Assembly (NCBI GenBank): GCA_020086605.1
Contig: JACBWW010000070.1
Span: forward strand, 908,179 to 972,178
Direction: 5' to 3'
DNA: 64,000 nt
Origin: Lanius collurio
Taxonomy: Eukaryota; Chordata; Aves; Passeriformes; Laniidae
Position numbers and translations under genes: made by a program. Each line of letters begins with the position of its first letter. The first letter of the stretch is position 1. Positions 12,254-22,562 of this stretch are shown in pieces. The notes below the pieces were generated by a model. That model did no database searches and was not told the origin of the DNA. It saw nothing but the letters and a program-made list of their open reading frames with translations.

Positions 12254-12870
12254 GTGAGCCATAGCCCTAGCCAGGTTGTCCTGGACCCTGTTGGACAAGA
12301 GGTCCAATGATTTGGTCCTCATCAAGCCCAGGAACCTTAGGATGGCTGCCTGCCCAAACACAGACACCCCCCGGGCTGTGTGGCAGAAAAGTTCATTGCC
12401 CAAGGCTGGAAAGATGTGACACCCTGGGCATCTGCAATGGCCACCGCTATCCCCTCCCTTAGTTCTGTCACTGGCCCGAGCTCATCCTCTCCGCCTGCCT
12501 CTCTCCCCAGTGGTTGTGTGCACCCCGCTTCTGTCACACCCCGTGTCTGTGGTGCTGTTGGTTTATGTTTGCTGTGCCCTGAGCAGTGGGGTACAAAACC
12601 CCCTGTCAGAGGCTGCTCCTCGCTCTTCTTGGCCCCTCCTCCCCGGGCCCCAATAACCTCGTTCCTGTTTCCCCAAGAACAGTCCCTCGTTGCTTCATCT
12701 CTCCGTGCGCCTTCCCCACCGCTGGCTGAGCCGAGCCTTGCCTGGACCTCACCCAGCCTCCCGCACTCCCTCTGCACTTTTCCCCTGCCGTGGCAGCAGG
12801 TGAGACCATTGCCCGGTGCTCAGCCCTCTGAGCCAGCCACTCGGCGGTCATCACGGGACTAAGGCATCAA
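12254..12870 (-). mobile_element. GC-rich flank, probably ERV 3' internal region
   Basis: This is the strongest GC-rich block in the window, with roughly 20 CpGs by hand count. It directly abuts the LTR on its upstream (minus-sense) side. If it belongs to the same provirus it is the 3' part of the internal region. The minus strand has an open frame of 146 codons at 12337-12777, and a 70-codon one at 12191-12403 that runs into the LTR. I recognise no retroviral domain in either, and no clear polypurine tract is seen next to 12253. An alternative is an unrelated GC-rich insertion or a remnant of a CpG-rich promoter. The right edge near 12870 is set only by the return to AT-rich sequence. Confidence 0.35.
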
Positions 12871-14974
12871 CTGCATAAGTATCTATCCACACCAAAAAAA
12901 AGAAATCTTTAAAGACCCTCATTGGATTAGATACTTCTGTGTGTCACATGCATCATTATGTATCTGTAATGATAGTTTCCCTGTGGTAAACTGAGAAAAA
13001 TGATACAAAAAGAAGCATAACTTACTTGTGAAATCCATCATTCATTACCCTACTTGTAGTATTTTTTTCCATTGATTAGGAAAATTGAACATTAGTATAG
13101 GATTTTATTCCCTTTCCTAATTACCTCATATATGAGCTCTCTTACTAACATTATTTGGTCTTAAAACAATAAGGAAAATGAATGTTTATGTCATAAAATC
13201 TAATGGCTAGAATTCTCAGTTTATTCATTTCACACATTATCTGAATCCTCCTGTTTCTTGAGAAATAAAGAAATAAGATAAAATTCTGTTCATTTTACAT
13301 TCAGAAAAGCCATTTTTTAAAAAAAACATAGAGGCAAATAAATGTGTCTACTCAGGCACCCTAGTATATCACCCAAAATATTCTATTTGGGGGATTTGTC
13401 TTTCAGAAGTGTTGAGCCATAACTATAATTTCTATTAGGATGTCTCAGACACCAAGAAGCAAATAGAGTATATAATGAAGAAGTCATGACTCAGTTCTGA
13501 ACCTGAAATTCCCGAGAAGTCTTATAATATGCCATCCATGCTCCATGAGGCTGGAAGTTAAGGAACAGGACCTATGGGAGACATGAACTTTTTAAAAAAA
13601 CAGATGGAGTTAGGGGGATTATTGTAGAGCTTTTAAAATGTCACTAGGTTTCTAAGTTCAGGAAACTGAACAAGATTTTATAATATTTCAAACAGTGCTA
13701 AAAACCAGTCTAAGTGTAGGCAACTGAATTAAGCCTAGGAAAATCTGAAAACCTCCTGTGCTGAATAAATGAAGGGACTTGTTTCAGCTTCTTAACCCTC
13801 TACAAATAAAAATCTGAAATATTTTAGGATACCTGGACTGTTTTCCAGGTGCCATTTGCAAAATAATTTAAATCCATTAGATATTCCTCTTTTTCCTTAC
13901 AATACTGCAGTGTATTGTGTTGTATAATATAAAGACTTTTTATAAAGCCTTAAAGAAAGCTGATATAGCTGAGATAATTTCAATGTATTAACAGTAGCAG
14001 TACACTTGCTTTAAACTCAGACCACAACATGCAACTATGTAAGCCATAGACTTTTGATCTCATGCCTACTGAAAACCCAGTGGAAAACAATGTAGAAGTA
14101 ATATAAAAACGCAAAAAAAATAGGAGGCAATATTTCTCAGGACAAAAAAGCACATTATCACATAGTGGTTTTCTACTGGGTAGACCAGATTGCCTTCACA
14201 TTCCTGTAATGTAATTCTGATGAGCTTTCTCATCTGAAGCCCTGTGCAGTGGGAAAGATCTATTGATTGTCTTAATTTCATGTTTTGCAAAAAGTTTTAC
14301 ACACACTTCCTGTATTATTAAATGCATAGTCTGTTTCTGCAGACTTTCCTTTAAAAACTCTATTTTTAGATATTAACAATTCAAGAGGAGCATGATTTTC
14401 ATCATCATAAAATTATTCACAGTATTCATTTTTGCTTCATCTTAAATAGATGTTATACTGAAATTATCTTAAATTCAGAAAGTATGTCTTGAATTTAATC
14501 TTCTAGACTTACAAAAATGAGGTTTAAATATGATTATGAAAAAATGAAACATGGGGAGCATTAATTTAACATATATCCTATCAGATTAAAAAGTTGTTTC
14601 CATAAATCTCTTCTGTCTGAGCAAAAAAAAAAAAAGGGTAGAACTTTATGATATATCTGACAATAATTTTAATTATGTTAGTGTCAGCCTTCATGTGGTG
14701 TTAATAAACACTTGTATTTATAAAGTACATTTATAGGAATTAATTTATTCACTAATATTTAGCTCTGGATGCAATGTCAAATCTCTCTACTATACAGAAT
14801 ATACACTAAATGGGATAAGAGAGGAAAAGTACCATATGAAATTACTGCAGGAATTTTGCATATATGTGGAATTATATCATCATTTATGCAGTAAATTTCC
14901 CAAAACTTTCCCATGGTCTCCAGTTGGGCTTTAACTGATTGGTATATAAGACAGATATACTGAAAGAAACCACG
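12871..14974. other. unique AT-rich non-coding sequence
   Basis: No repeat or gene recognised. An A-run of about 13 lies near 14624-14636. Confidence 0.55.
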
Positions 14975-15188
14975 TCAAAAGTATCCCAGTCACTGTATGA
15001 TATGAAATAACCCTTTGTCAAGTTGGAGTCAGTTGTCCTAGCCATGTCTCCTCCTCACTTCCTGCTCACCACCAGGCCACAAGATGAGGTAACAGAGTGG
15101 TATGAAGAGAAAGTCCATTCAGCAACAACACACCACCATACGTGTTGCTCTGAAGAATATTAGCTGCGTCCCAGCCAGGCCCAGTACA
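14975..15188 (-). mobile_element. ERV LTR fragment, minus orientation (same broad family as 15251-15851)
   Basis: Read on the minus strand, the piece begins TGTACTGGGCCTGGCTGG at 15188. It contains a GGACAACTGACTCCAACTTG segment near 15010-15030 that parallels the GGACAGACAGACACAGCCCAACTGTTCAAAGGGATATTC region of the plus-strand LTR at about 15495-15530. The outer part beyond about 14975 is lost or too diverged to recognise. This is a separate, more decayed insertion with its 5' end facing the next LTR. Confidence 0.5.
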
Positions 15189-15250
15189 CTCATGATGACT
15201 TAAAACTAGAAGAAATAATAAAAATGAATTACATAAGACAGTTGGCTATC
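15189..15250. other. 62-bp spacer between two head-to-head LTRs
   Basis: An AT-rich spacer without recognised repeat. It lies between the 5' end of a minus LTR and the 5' end of a plus LTR. Confidence 0.45.
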
Positions 15251-15851
15251 TGTGCTGGTTTTGGTTGGCACAGAGTTAATTTTCTTCATAGTAGCTGTTA
15301 TGTGGCTGAGTTCTGGTTTTATTCTGGAAACTGTGTTGGTTAGCAGCGGAGGTTTTTTTGTTTTGTTTTGTTTTTGTTTTTTTTTTGTTACTGCTGAGCA
15401 GTTCTTAAGCAAAGCCAAGACCTCTTCTGCCTCTTACCCCACACAACCAGCAAGGAAGCTGGGGGTGCACAAGAAGCTATGAGGGACACAGCTAGGACAG
15501 ACAGACACAGCCCAACTGTTCAAAGGGATATTCAAGACCATATGGCATCATACAAAGCTGAGGGGAGAAGGAGTAAGTGGGAGTAGAGTGTTGGCATTTT
15601 TTCTTCCCAAGCCACCATTCCATATGAAGAAGCTCTGCTTTTCTGGGGATGGCTGAACACCATGTAAAATGGTGAGTGAGTTGATTGTTTTGCTGTCCTT
15701 GTATCCATGGCTTTTGCTTTATCTGTTAAACTGTCTTTATCTCAACCCACAAATTTTCTTACTTTTATTCTTCTGATTCTCTTGCACATGTTGAGTGTTG
15801 AAAAAGTAGTTAATGGGGCTCTTAGTTGCTTGCTGGGATTAAACTGTGGCA
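15251..15851 (+). mobile_element. nearly complete endogenous retrovirus LTR (about 601 bp)
   Basis: It begins TGTGCTGGTTTTGGTTGGC and ends ATTAAACTGTGGCA, giving TG...CA termini. Internal landmarks in the expected order are GAGTTAATTTTCTTCATAGT near the start, a T-rich insertion at 15353-15388, TTACTGCTGAGCAGT, GGGGGTGCACAAGAAGCT, AAAGGGATATTCAAGACCAT, GGATGGCTGAACACC, and the conserved TTAAACTGTCTTTATCTCAACCCAC segment near the 3' end. I recognise this as an abundant betaretrovirus-like (ERVK-type) LTR family of birds. The sequence that follows carries a damaged primer-binding site, so this is a 5' LTR rather than a solo LTR. Confidence 0.8.
15353..15388 (+). repeat. T/TTTTG-rich expansion inside LTR
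   Basis: A run of TTTTG units and T, lying inside the LTR between its U3 landmarks. It is probably a local expansion after insertion. Confidence 0.7.
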
Positions 15852-16345
15852 GTCCTTTTTGGCATATGGCTTGAAGGGCTCAAGATAACAGCAGGTTTTA
15901 TTGGAATGGGATTGGCTGTTGTTGCTGTTTAGCTATTGATTGCCAGGCTCCTGTGGTTGCCACAGAACTTTCATGGCTTACTGTGTATTAGAGCCTAGTG
16001 CCCATTAGTGGCCGCTTTTTGCTTTTGCTGCTCACTGTGCTGCTGATCGCCCTAATTTGTTGTGCCTGGGAACAGCATGGGGATAGCATTTAGTGGGGAT
16101 GCACCTGGACTGGCAAATGGCCAGGGCCTTGGTGCTGTTTCTGTGCTGCTCTACTGAACACACTGGAACTCTGTTGTCAGCTGAAGTCAAAGGAAGTCTG
16201 ACCTATGGATAACTCCACTTTAGAGCAGGACACCGTGAAGAGTCTGTGGCCATGAAGATGTCCACACCAGAGCAGGTGTATTTTGAAGTGGCTGTAATTA
16301 CATTTGTGCTGTGGCTGGTGAATTTAAACAATTTTTATGATCATC
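15852..16345 (+). mobile_element. ERV 5' leader with degenerate primer-binding site
   Basis: Immediately after the LTR is GTCCTTTTTGGC, then ATATGGCTTGAAGGGCTC. In this family an 18-base primer-binding site starting TGGCGCC lies at this point, so the copy has a short deletion plus substitutions in the site (about 15860-15880). The following 460 bp resemble the non-coding leader of the family, for example GGATAACTCCACTTTAGAGC near 16207 and GTCTGTGGCCATGAAGA near 16241. No gag, pol or env reading frame follows. The provirus is cut off at about 16345 and replaced by CR1 sequence. It cannot be active. Confidence 0.65.
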
Positions 16346-16365
16346 CCGTCTGTCCTATGGGACCA

Positions 16366-16645
16366 GATCATAGAAACATAGAACTTCTGAGTATTTGAGC
16401 TGAAAAATACCCTCAAGATTATCAAGTCCAAGAATTAAGCCAGCATAGGAACTCTATTACTGGACCATGGTCTCTAAGTGCCACATCCTTATGTCTTTTA
16501 AATAACTCCAGGGTTGGTGACAAAACCATTTACTTGGGCAGCCTATCCCAATGTCTGACAGCCCTTTTGGAGAAGAAATTTTTCTTTATATTTAATCTAA
16601 ACCTTCCCTGACACAACTTGAGGCCATTTCCTCTTGTCCTATAAC
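16366..16645 (-). mobile_element. CR1 LINE 3' fragment, minus orientation
   Basis: Starts with ATCATAGAAACATAGAAC, the reverse complement of the CR1 3' octamer tail. It continues through AAGTCCAAGAATTAAGCCAG, GGTTGGTGACAAAACC, GGCAGCCTATCCCAATG, AGAAGAAATTTTTC and GAGGCCATTTCCTCTTGTCC, all in the usual order of the CR1 3' region read backwards. It ends abruptly against a plus-oriented CR1. Confidence 0.9.
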
Positions 16646-17605
16646 AAGGTTCATAGATGAGGATAGAGTAGGCATTGCTTTTTCTTCAGTTTTAACAAGG
16701 CTTTAGACACTGTGTTCCACAACATCCTGGTTTTAAAGTTAGTGCATTATGGACTGTGTGGGTGAACAACCAAATGAAGAATAAGCTGTTTGGATGATAT
16801 GGCTCAGAAGTCTATGGTTAATAGATTGCTCTCCATACCATTCAACCAGAGTAGTAATGGGTTTGCAAACCTGTCTGGACTGACAGGCTGGAGAAAGGAG
16901 CTAATGGTAAACTAATGAAATGCTAAAGAACAAATGTTGCATCTTACCATGGGAAGGAAGATTCTGGCTTTCTTACAGGCTGTGGGTCTGAGGAAAACTG
17001 CTGGGTCCTTGGGACAGAGAGCTGCAAATGAACAAATAGTGTACTCTTGTCAGCAGAGATGGTCAACAGCATCAGGAACTGTGATAATCAGATAGCAGCT
17101 AATAAATAAGGGAAGTAATGATCATCCTCTACTCAGTAATCATTAGACTACATCTCTTGGCATTGGGCCTTCTGAATACAAAAAATAAGCTGGAACAAGT
17201 ACAGCAGGGGACTACCAGAATGATCAGGGCTGGAGCATTTGTCCAGATTCAGCCTGGAAAAGATACAGCTTCAAAGGGACCACCTAGTAGCAGCTTCTCA
17301 GTAGCTACAGGAGATAGGTGAGGTGATAAAGGAAACTGGCTAAGGTTCTTCATAGCCAAGTATAGTGGGAGATTAGAGGCAACAGGCACAAGTTCAAACA
17401 AGAGACAGACTAGGTACAAGAATAAACTTTTTTCCTAAAAGGACAGTCAGGCAATGGATCACATAGATCCCAGACTGTGCAGTTTCCAGCTTTGGAGATA
17501 TTCAAGATCTGACTGGACTAAATCAGTTGGACCTCACAGGTAAACATAGTTAGAGCAGAAGGCTGGGCTAGATCTCTCCCAACCCTAATTATGTTATTAT
17601 CCTAT
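16646..17605 (+). mobile_element. CR1 LINE fragment spanning ORF2 to 3' end, decayed
   Basis: Plus-oriented CR1. At 16682-16729 the translated DNA reads [16 protein letters not shown], a reverse-transcriptase motif of the CR1 ORF2. Later landmarks are GGACTGTGTGGGTGAACAACC, the ACTACCAGAATGATCAGGGC block at 17210-17229, and the 3' end GGGCTAGATCTCTCCCAACCCT followed by ATTATGTTATTATCC. The element is shorter than a complete ORF2-to-end CR1, and the usual catalytic-box region is not recognisable, so internal deletions are likely. No frame is intact. The 67-codon frame at 17118-17321 is a remnant. Confidence 0.85.
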
Positions 17606-18553
17606 AAAATACTTCAGTTTTCTCATTTAGGCACAGCTCTTATTAGTGCTTCTCTGGAGACTTTTAATAGCATACAGAGAAAATATTTATATATATATTT
17701 ACTAGTAATTTTCTACCTCTCCTGAGAGAGAAAAACTGTAAAAATATTATTGAGAGACAGAAGCTCTTCTTTTTATTGGGTAGACGTTATTACAATGAAC
17801 ATCATTATTCCTCTTCAACGGAATTACTTGTTAAATAGGTGACCTTTGGGAATATCTGAGCGGTTTTTTGCAATATTTGATGAATGTTTGTATATTTCTA
17901 CTTGTAGTAGTCTGAAACTATGCCAAACTGACAATGAAGTCATAACACTTCGAGGTATGATTTTATACCATTATTTTTCTGTTAATTTCTGTGCTATGCT
18001 TGAGTCATTCTTTTGGGGGAAATTGAAGTGAATTTCAGGATTCAACTTTTTTCAATGTAGATAACTATTTAGTATCTATGTTTCAGATAACTCACCTCAA
18101 ATATTACCAGACTAATACGTGTAGTCGTAATCTTATGAAGATTTATATTACAGGTGTCTAAAATTAGCTGAGATGATCAAAATATTAATATTTTCTGGTT
18201 TTGAAATTTTAGTAACACTGGAAAGCACACATCTCAGTGGCAAAATGAAAAAAGACTTTAGGATGAATTTCAGAGTTTCTATTTCCATTAAAAGGTTTCA
18301 TAGCTTTTGTTGTGGTCTGATCTTTGGAAAGAAAGGAATTGAGTGGTTTGAGTAAACATAAAAATATGTGTAGGTAGACACATTTGTAAAGGTAACCTAC
18401 AAGGTAACCTTTACTCAGGAATCCCCTCTGACAAAAATAATTTTCTAATTTTCCTCTTGAGAAATTTTTTGTGCTATTTACAGCAATCCCAAAGTTAGAA
18501 CTAAGCTAGGAGAATCATTTCCCTAATGTGCAGTATCCAGTACAATGATGCTT
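17606..18553. other. unique AT-rich non-coding sequence
   Basis: No repeat or gene recognised. A direct duplication of AAGGTAACCT lies at 18390-18410. Confidence 0.55.
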
Positions 18554-19248
18554 TCATGGAATCCCAGAGTCAGCTAGGTTTAAAGAGACCTCTGAGACCA
18601 TCAAGTCCAACCTATGACCTAACACCACCTTCTTAATTAGTCTATGGCATTAAATGCCACATCCAGTCTTAAACACCTCTGGGGATGGTGACCCTACCAC
18701 CTCCCTGGGCACCCCATTCCAATGGCCAATCACCCTTTCTGTGAAGAAATTCTTCCTAATGTCCAACCTAAACCTCCCCTGGTGCAGCTTATGTTCTCTT
18801 GCCCTGTTGCTGGTTATCTGGCAGAGGAGACCAATCTCCACGTGGCTACAGACTCTTTTTAAGTGGTTATAGAATGACAATGTGGTCCCTGAGCCTCCCT
18901 CTCTTCAGGCTACACAACCCCAGCTCCCTCAGCTGCTCCTCATAAGATTTGTGTTCCAGATCCTTCACCAGCCTTGTCACCCTTCTGTGGACAGGTTCCG
19001 GCACTTAAATGTTCTAAATTTAAGGGCCCAGAACTAGACACAGCGCTACAGGTGCAACCTCACCCCCTCCTTGCCAAATACAGGGAGATAATCACTGCCC
19101 TCGTCCTGCTGGCCACACTGCTGCTGATACAGGCCAGGATGCTATTTGCCTTCTTGGCCACGTGGGCACACTGCTGGGTCATGTTCAGCCTGCTGTCAGT
19201 CAGTACCCTCAGGTCCCTCTCTGACTGGCACTGAATCAGTCTGTTGTT
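18554..19248 (-). mobile_element. CR1 LINE 3' fragment, minus orientation, about 695 bp
   Basis: The left end TCATGGAATCCCAGAGTCAG is a diverged reverse complement of the CR1 3' tail. It is followed in order by AAGTCCAACC, CTGGGGATGGTGACCC, GTGAAGAAATTCTTCC, the CAACCCCAGCTCCCTCAG block and the CTGGCCACACTGCTGCTGATACAGG block. The fragment covers the last third of ORF2 plus the 3' UTR and is the best preserved CR1 stretch in the window. The 5' truncation is near 19248. Confidence 0.92.
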
Positions 19249-19257
19249 TTGTGTCAT
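18650..19257 (-). pseudogene. CR1 ORF2 C-terminal remnant, frameshifted
   Basis: Two minus-strand frames carry recognisable CR1 ORF2 C-terminal sequence. 19257-19060 includes [20 protein letters not shown] and [20 protein letters not shown]. 18880-18650 includes RFRLDIRKNFFTERVIGHWN and ends PSPEVFKTGCGI. The two frames are separated by frameshifts and stops (about 18881-19059). The catalytic YADD/FADD box lies upstream of this part in a complete ORF2 and is absent through 5' truncation. The region is non-functional. Confidence 0.88.
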
Positions 19258-20280
19258 GTGACTGTTGATTTTCTCTATTTTAATTTCTTTAGTCCTTCTT
19301 TACTTTTGTGCATTGTTTTACTCAGAGTTTGGATTAAAAAACTAGGTTATTCTTCAGACTTAGATGTTTATTATTTTCTTATCTAAAGCACAGCTGCACT
19401 GGATGTGCCTCTTAGTTAACAAGGTTAAACAGCTCTGAGTTCTAACTTCCAAAGTCTTTTATGGTCCAAATCACCCAATTATGGAATGCTAACTAATTTG
19501 TTTCTAGTTATAATCCAATAACTAACTATTCATGATCCACACTGCAGGTTTTTTTACCCAGTACCAGAACACCCAGATTTGTGAGGAAGAAGAAGAGCTA
19601 ATACACACCCCCAATCCTCCATATTGTTACACATATATATATTTTTATATCTTAGAAACCTAAATTTTCTAACACAAGGTTCCAGCATGTGACAATTAAT
19701 AGCATATGTATCTACTAATAATAACAAGAATAATCATTTATTGTCACTTAATCCCAGATAATTTGCAAGCTGTTTAATTAAAATACAAAAATAAAACCAA
19801 CTTGCTGAAGACTAGAAACTCACAAAGTTAGAATATTTGAAAAATTTTAACATCTTTTACTAATATTGAATAGGTATCTAAGGAAAACTAAGGAAGAAGG
19901 TAATAATAGCAAAAATTTACAAAGCCTGTCAGCTTTCTAAGTTTGACTATATTGAGTGTGTCTTGCAGTCTTTCACTGTGTATTTTTTTTCTAAATTAAA
20001 GTCTTGAAAATTTCTACTTTATTTAGTACATTAATTGTATCATATATGTGTAAGATGAAAATTAAAGAGATGAAAACACATTTTGTTTCCCATTTCACCA
20101 TTTATATCCACATTATAATATTTAAGGCATGAAAAGCCAGACATAGGTTTTATTGCTTTCTTTAATAGGCACTAACATTTAAAAGTGCTAGCATACAGAA
20201 ATGTGTTTTTGCTAGTCCTAATATGCAACTCATATGATAGCAATATAATATCTGTACTTGTTGAGTTTAGTAATATTAAT

Positions 20281-20460
20281 GAAGGTAATAAAAACATTTA
20301 ATGGATCTCTTTTGATTCTAATGATGCAAACCTAGCCAATCAGCATTGTGAAAACATTTGCATGAATTATCATGTAATTAGATAAACTATTTATCTTTCC
20401 TTGCATCTGTGAACTGCTGTCAGACAGCTAAAATAGATTTGCATGTAAATTTATATAGCT
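20281..20460. promoter_or_regulatory. possible conserved non-coding element
   Basis: The block is complex (not simple repeat) and packs several developmental-factor-like cores into 180 bp: AGCCAATCAGCATTGTG, TTTGCATGAATTATCATG, TGTAATTAGATAA, CTGTCAGACAGCT and TTTGCATGTAAAT. This density of octamer (TTTGCAT), TAATTA and TGTCAG cores is often seen in vertebrate conserved elements. There is no alignment to prove conservation. Confidence 0.2.
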
Positions 20461-21534
20461 TAAATAATTTCAGTATCTTAACTTGTTTAAAGCTCGTGAA
20501 AGAAAATAATTATGACTACAAAATAGGATACTGGGAAACCTGGTTGGTTTGTTTCAGTAATATCAGTGATTGAAAATAATTTTGTGATGTGCTGAGGTAT
20601 GACAACTTCCTGTTTATACCGCATCTCAAGTCGATACATTACATATCAACTTTAAGAAAAACTGTGAGTTAATTGCTAAGGTACCTTAAACAAATGATTT
20701 ATTAAAATTTTGCTCAAAATGTATTACTGAAGGATATTCTACCACTCCTTTTACATAAAACATTTTTGAAATATGAGTAGTTCACAGTTTAGTTAAATGT
20801 CGTTCAGCAATCCTGCATGGATACTGTAGATTATAATTGGGTTTATTCTAATTCTGAGACTAATTTCCCTTAGACATATAATGAAATAAGGTTTCTCATT
20901 TATGCAGCTCTCCAATATATCATACTGGTTTTTAAACGAAAGTTAATTTTTTAAAATAAATTCATCATTTTACAACAAAAAAAGAACTTTGAGGAGAAAA
21001 TATCTGTCAAATGCATCCTACCAAAAATGTTTAAGAAAGATACTATGAAATCACTTGAAATGACAGTTGATGGAATTGACAAATACTGAAAGTTTGAATG
21101 AGTTTCAAACCTCGTAAATCTGAGTAAGGGATAATGAGAAGTGGTCCGTAAAAAATGAAATAAAAATAATTTAATTGAAAATCTATTTAAATCTCACCTT
21201 GATTTCTTATTTCACTTGGATTTGGCTCTTAAATGCTGTGTCAATTCAACTGTTTGTCATTCCACTCTATTGGAGGAATTTTCAATATATTGATTCCTTC
21301 TCTATGTCTAAGATCTTTGCTCTTTGATAATTTTTTTATTCCTAAGCAGAAAAGCCATCATTTTGTGCATATAGTCACAGCTGTATGTTATCATTATTAC
21401 TTTTAGTATAAGTATCAGATTTTTTTATCCCCAGCTACATACTGAAAATTTGAATACAAGTTTAGTGTATGTTGTAAATGTAAAACAAGACAACTTGCAG
21501 TTGAGGACTGTCTTCTTGTAGGATTTTGATGTGG

Positions 21535-21552
21535 ATATATATATATATATAT
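21535..21552. repeat. (AT)n microsatellite
   Basis: About nine uninterrupted AT units, read directly. Confidence 0.85.
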
Positions 21553-21840
21553 TTAATGGTGGTGGAAGTAATTATTTTATTTTTGCTTAGCCTTTTCTTT
21601 TGTTGTTTATCTTGATCATACTCCCTTCCTTTATATTGTTTCTCTTAGTGCAGCTAGTATCTGTTAGGCAAGCTAACAGAAGTGAAGCTGGTGTTTAAAA
21701 AAATTATTAGAGGAACAGGGTTTTGTACTTGCTTTTTTGTCTGAGTTTTGTCTTTTTTTTTATTATTATTTTTCAGTATTTTTTCCAAATAAGTATCACA
21801 GCAGGCTCTCTAGAGCTTCCTGCAACCAGTACCATACCCG

Positions 21841-22090
21841 CCCTATTAATTAATTGACCTGATGCATTTAATCATGTATGCTACAAATTACTCCTTTATT
21901 TGAGATGGTGGCTGTAGTGAATGTTGATAATTAATTGAACAAGGGATTCTTTTGCCAAGATGGTTATTTATATGCACAGTGTCCTTGTTGAATAATTTAT
22001 AGTAGCACATTTTGTTAATACAAAAATATTAATGATGCTTTCATACACTGAAAATGACAAAATTATTTAATAAAGGATGGACTGTCAAAT
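21841..22090. promoter_or_regulatory. possible conserved non-coding element
   Basis: Complex AT-rich sequence with repeated TTAATTAATTGA and ATAATTAATTGAAC cores, TGATGCATTTAATCATG, and TAATGATGCTTTCAT. This is only a composition and motif impression. Confidence 0.15.
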
Positions 22091-22525
22091 CATTTTCTCA
22101 GTCCTTATTACAGATCTGATGTAGTGAGAAGGTCTCAAGAGAAGGAGTTAAGTGAAGCTGAGGTTTACAAAAATGAAATTCAAAAATTTCATTTGAAAAC
22201 CTGAAAACTTTTAGAAGACATCTGAATCTGTTGGGGCTTAATTCATAGAATCTTTTTTAGACAAAAATAAAGAGATCTAGCTATGACTAGTTGTTGCAAA
22301 TCATTGCTCACTTTCTTCCAGAGTACAGTAGGTATGTAGGAACTAAACCCTCAGATGGATTTAGCTATCACTGAACTAAAGAGAGAAAGAAAGCAGCACT
22401 GACCAGGGTCTTCCAGGAAAAAAAAAGAATGCGCAGAGTTCTGGTCTTTGTTTCTAATGTTGTTGCCATTTTCTTGAATTTAGTTACTGTATAGTGTAAA
22501 GCACAAAACTAAGATTGGGACTAAT

Positions 22526-22562
22526 TAGAATCATGGAATCATAGTGACAAAAGGTTGCAACA
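22526..22562 (-). mobile_element. CR1 3' terminal stub
   Basis: AGAATCATGGAATCATAGTGAC is the reverse complement of a CR1-type octamer tail. Only this short end and perhaps AAAAGGTTGCAAC remain. The following sequence is not recognisably CR1. Confidence 0.4.

Larger units (their letters stand above)
19249..22525. other. unique AT-rich non-coding sequence with conserved-element-like blocks
   Basis: No interspersed repeat recognised. An (AT)9 run lies at 21535-21552. Two AT-rich blocks (20281-20460 and 21841-22090) have clustered homeodomain and octamer-like cores and are listed separately. No exon is supported. Confidence 0.5.

Noticed and set aside
12380..12862. 160-codon plus-strand frame in the GC-rich block
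   Set aside because: Its antisense has frames of similar length, as expected of GC-rich DNA with few stops. The LTR beside it points to the minus strand as sense.
18654..19234. Plus-strand frames over the 18.5-19.2 kb CR1
   Set aside because: They are antisense to clear CR1 ORF2 remnants on the minus strand.
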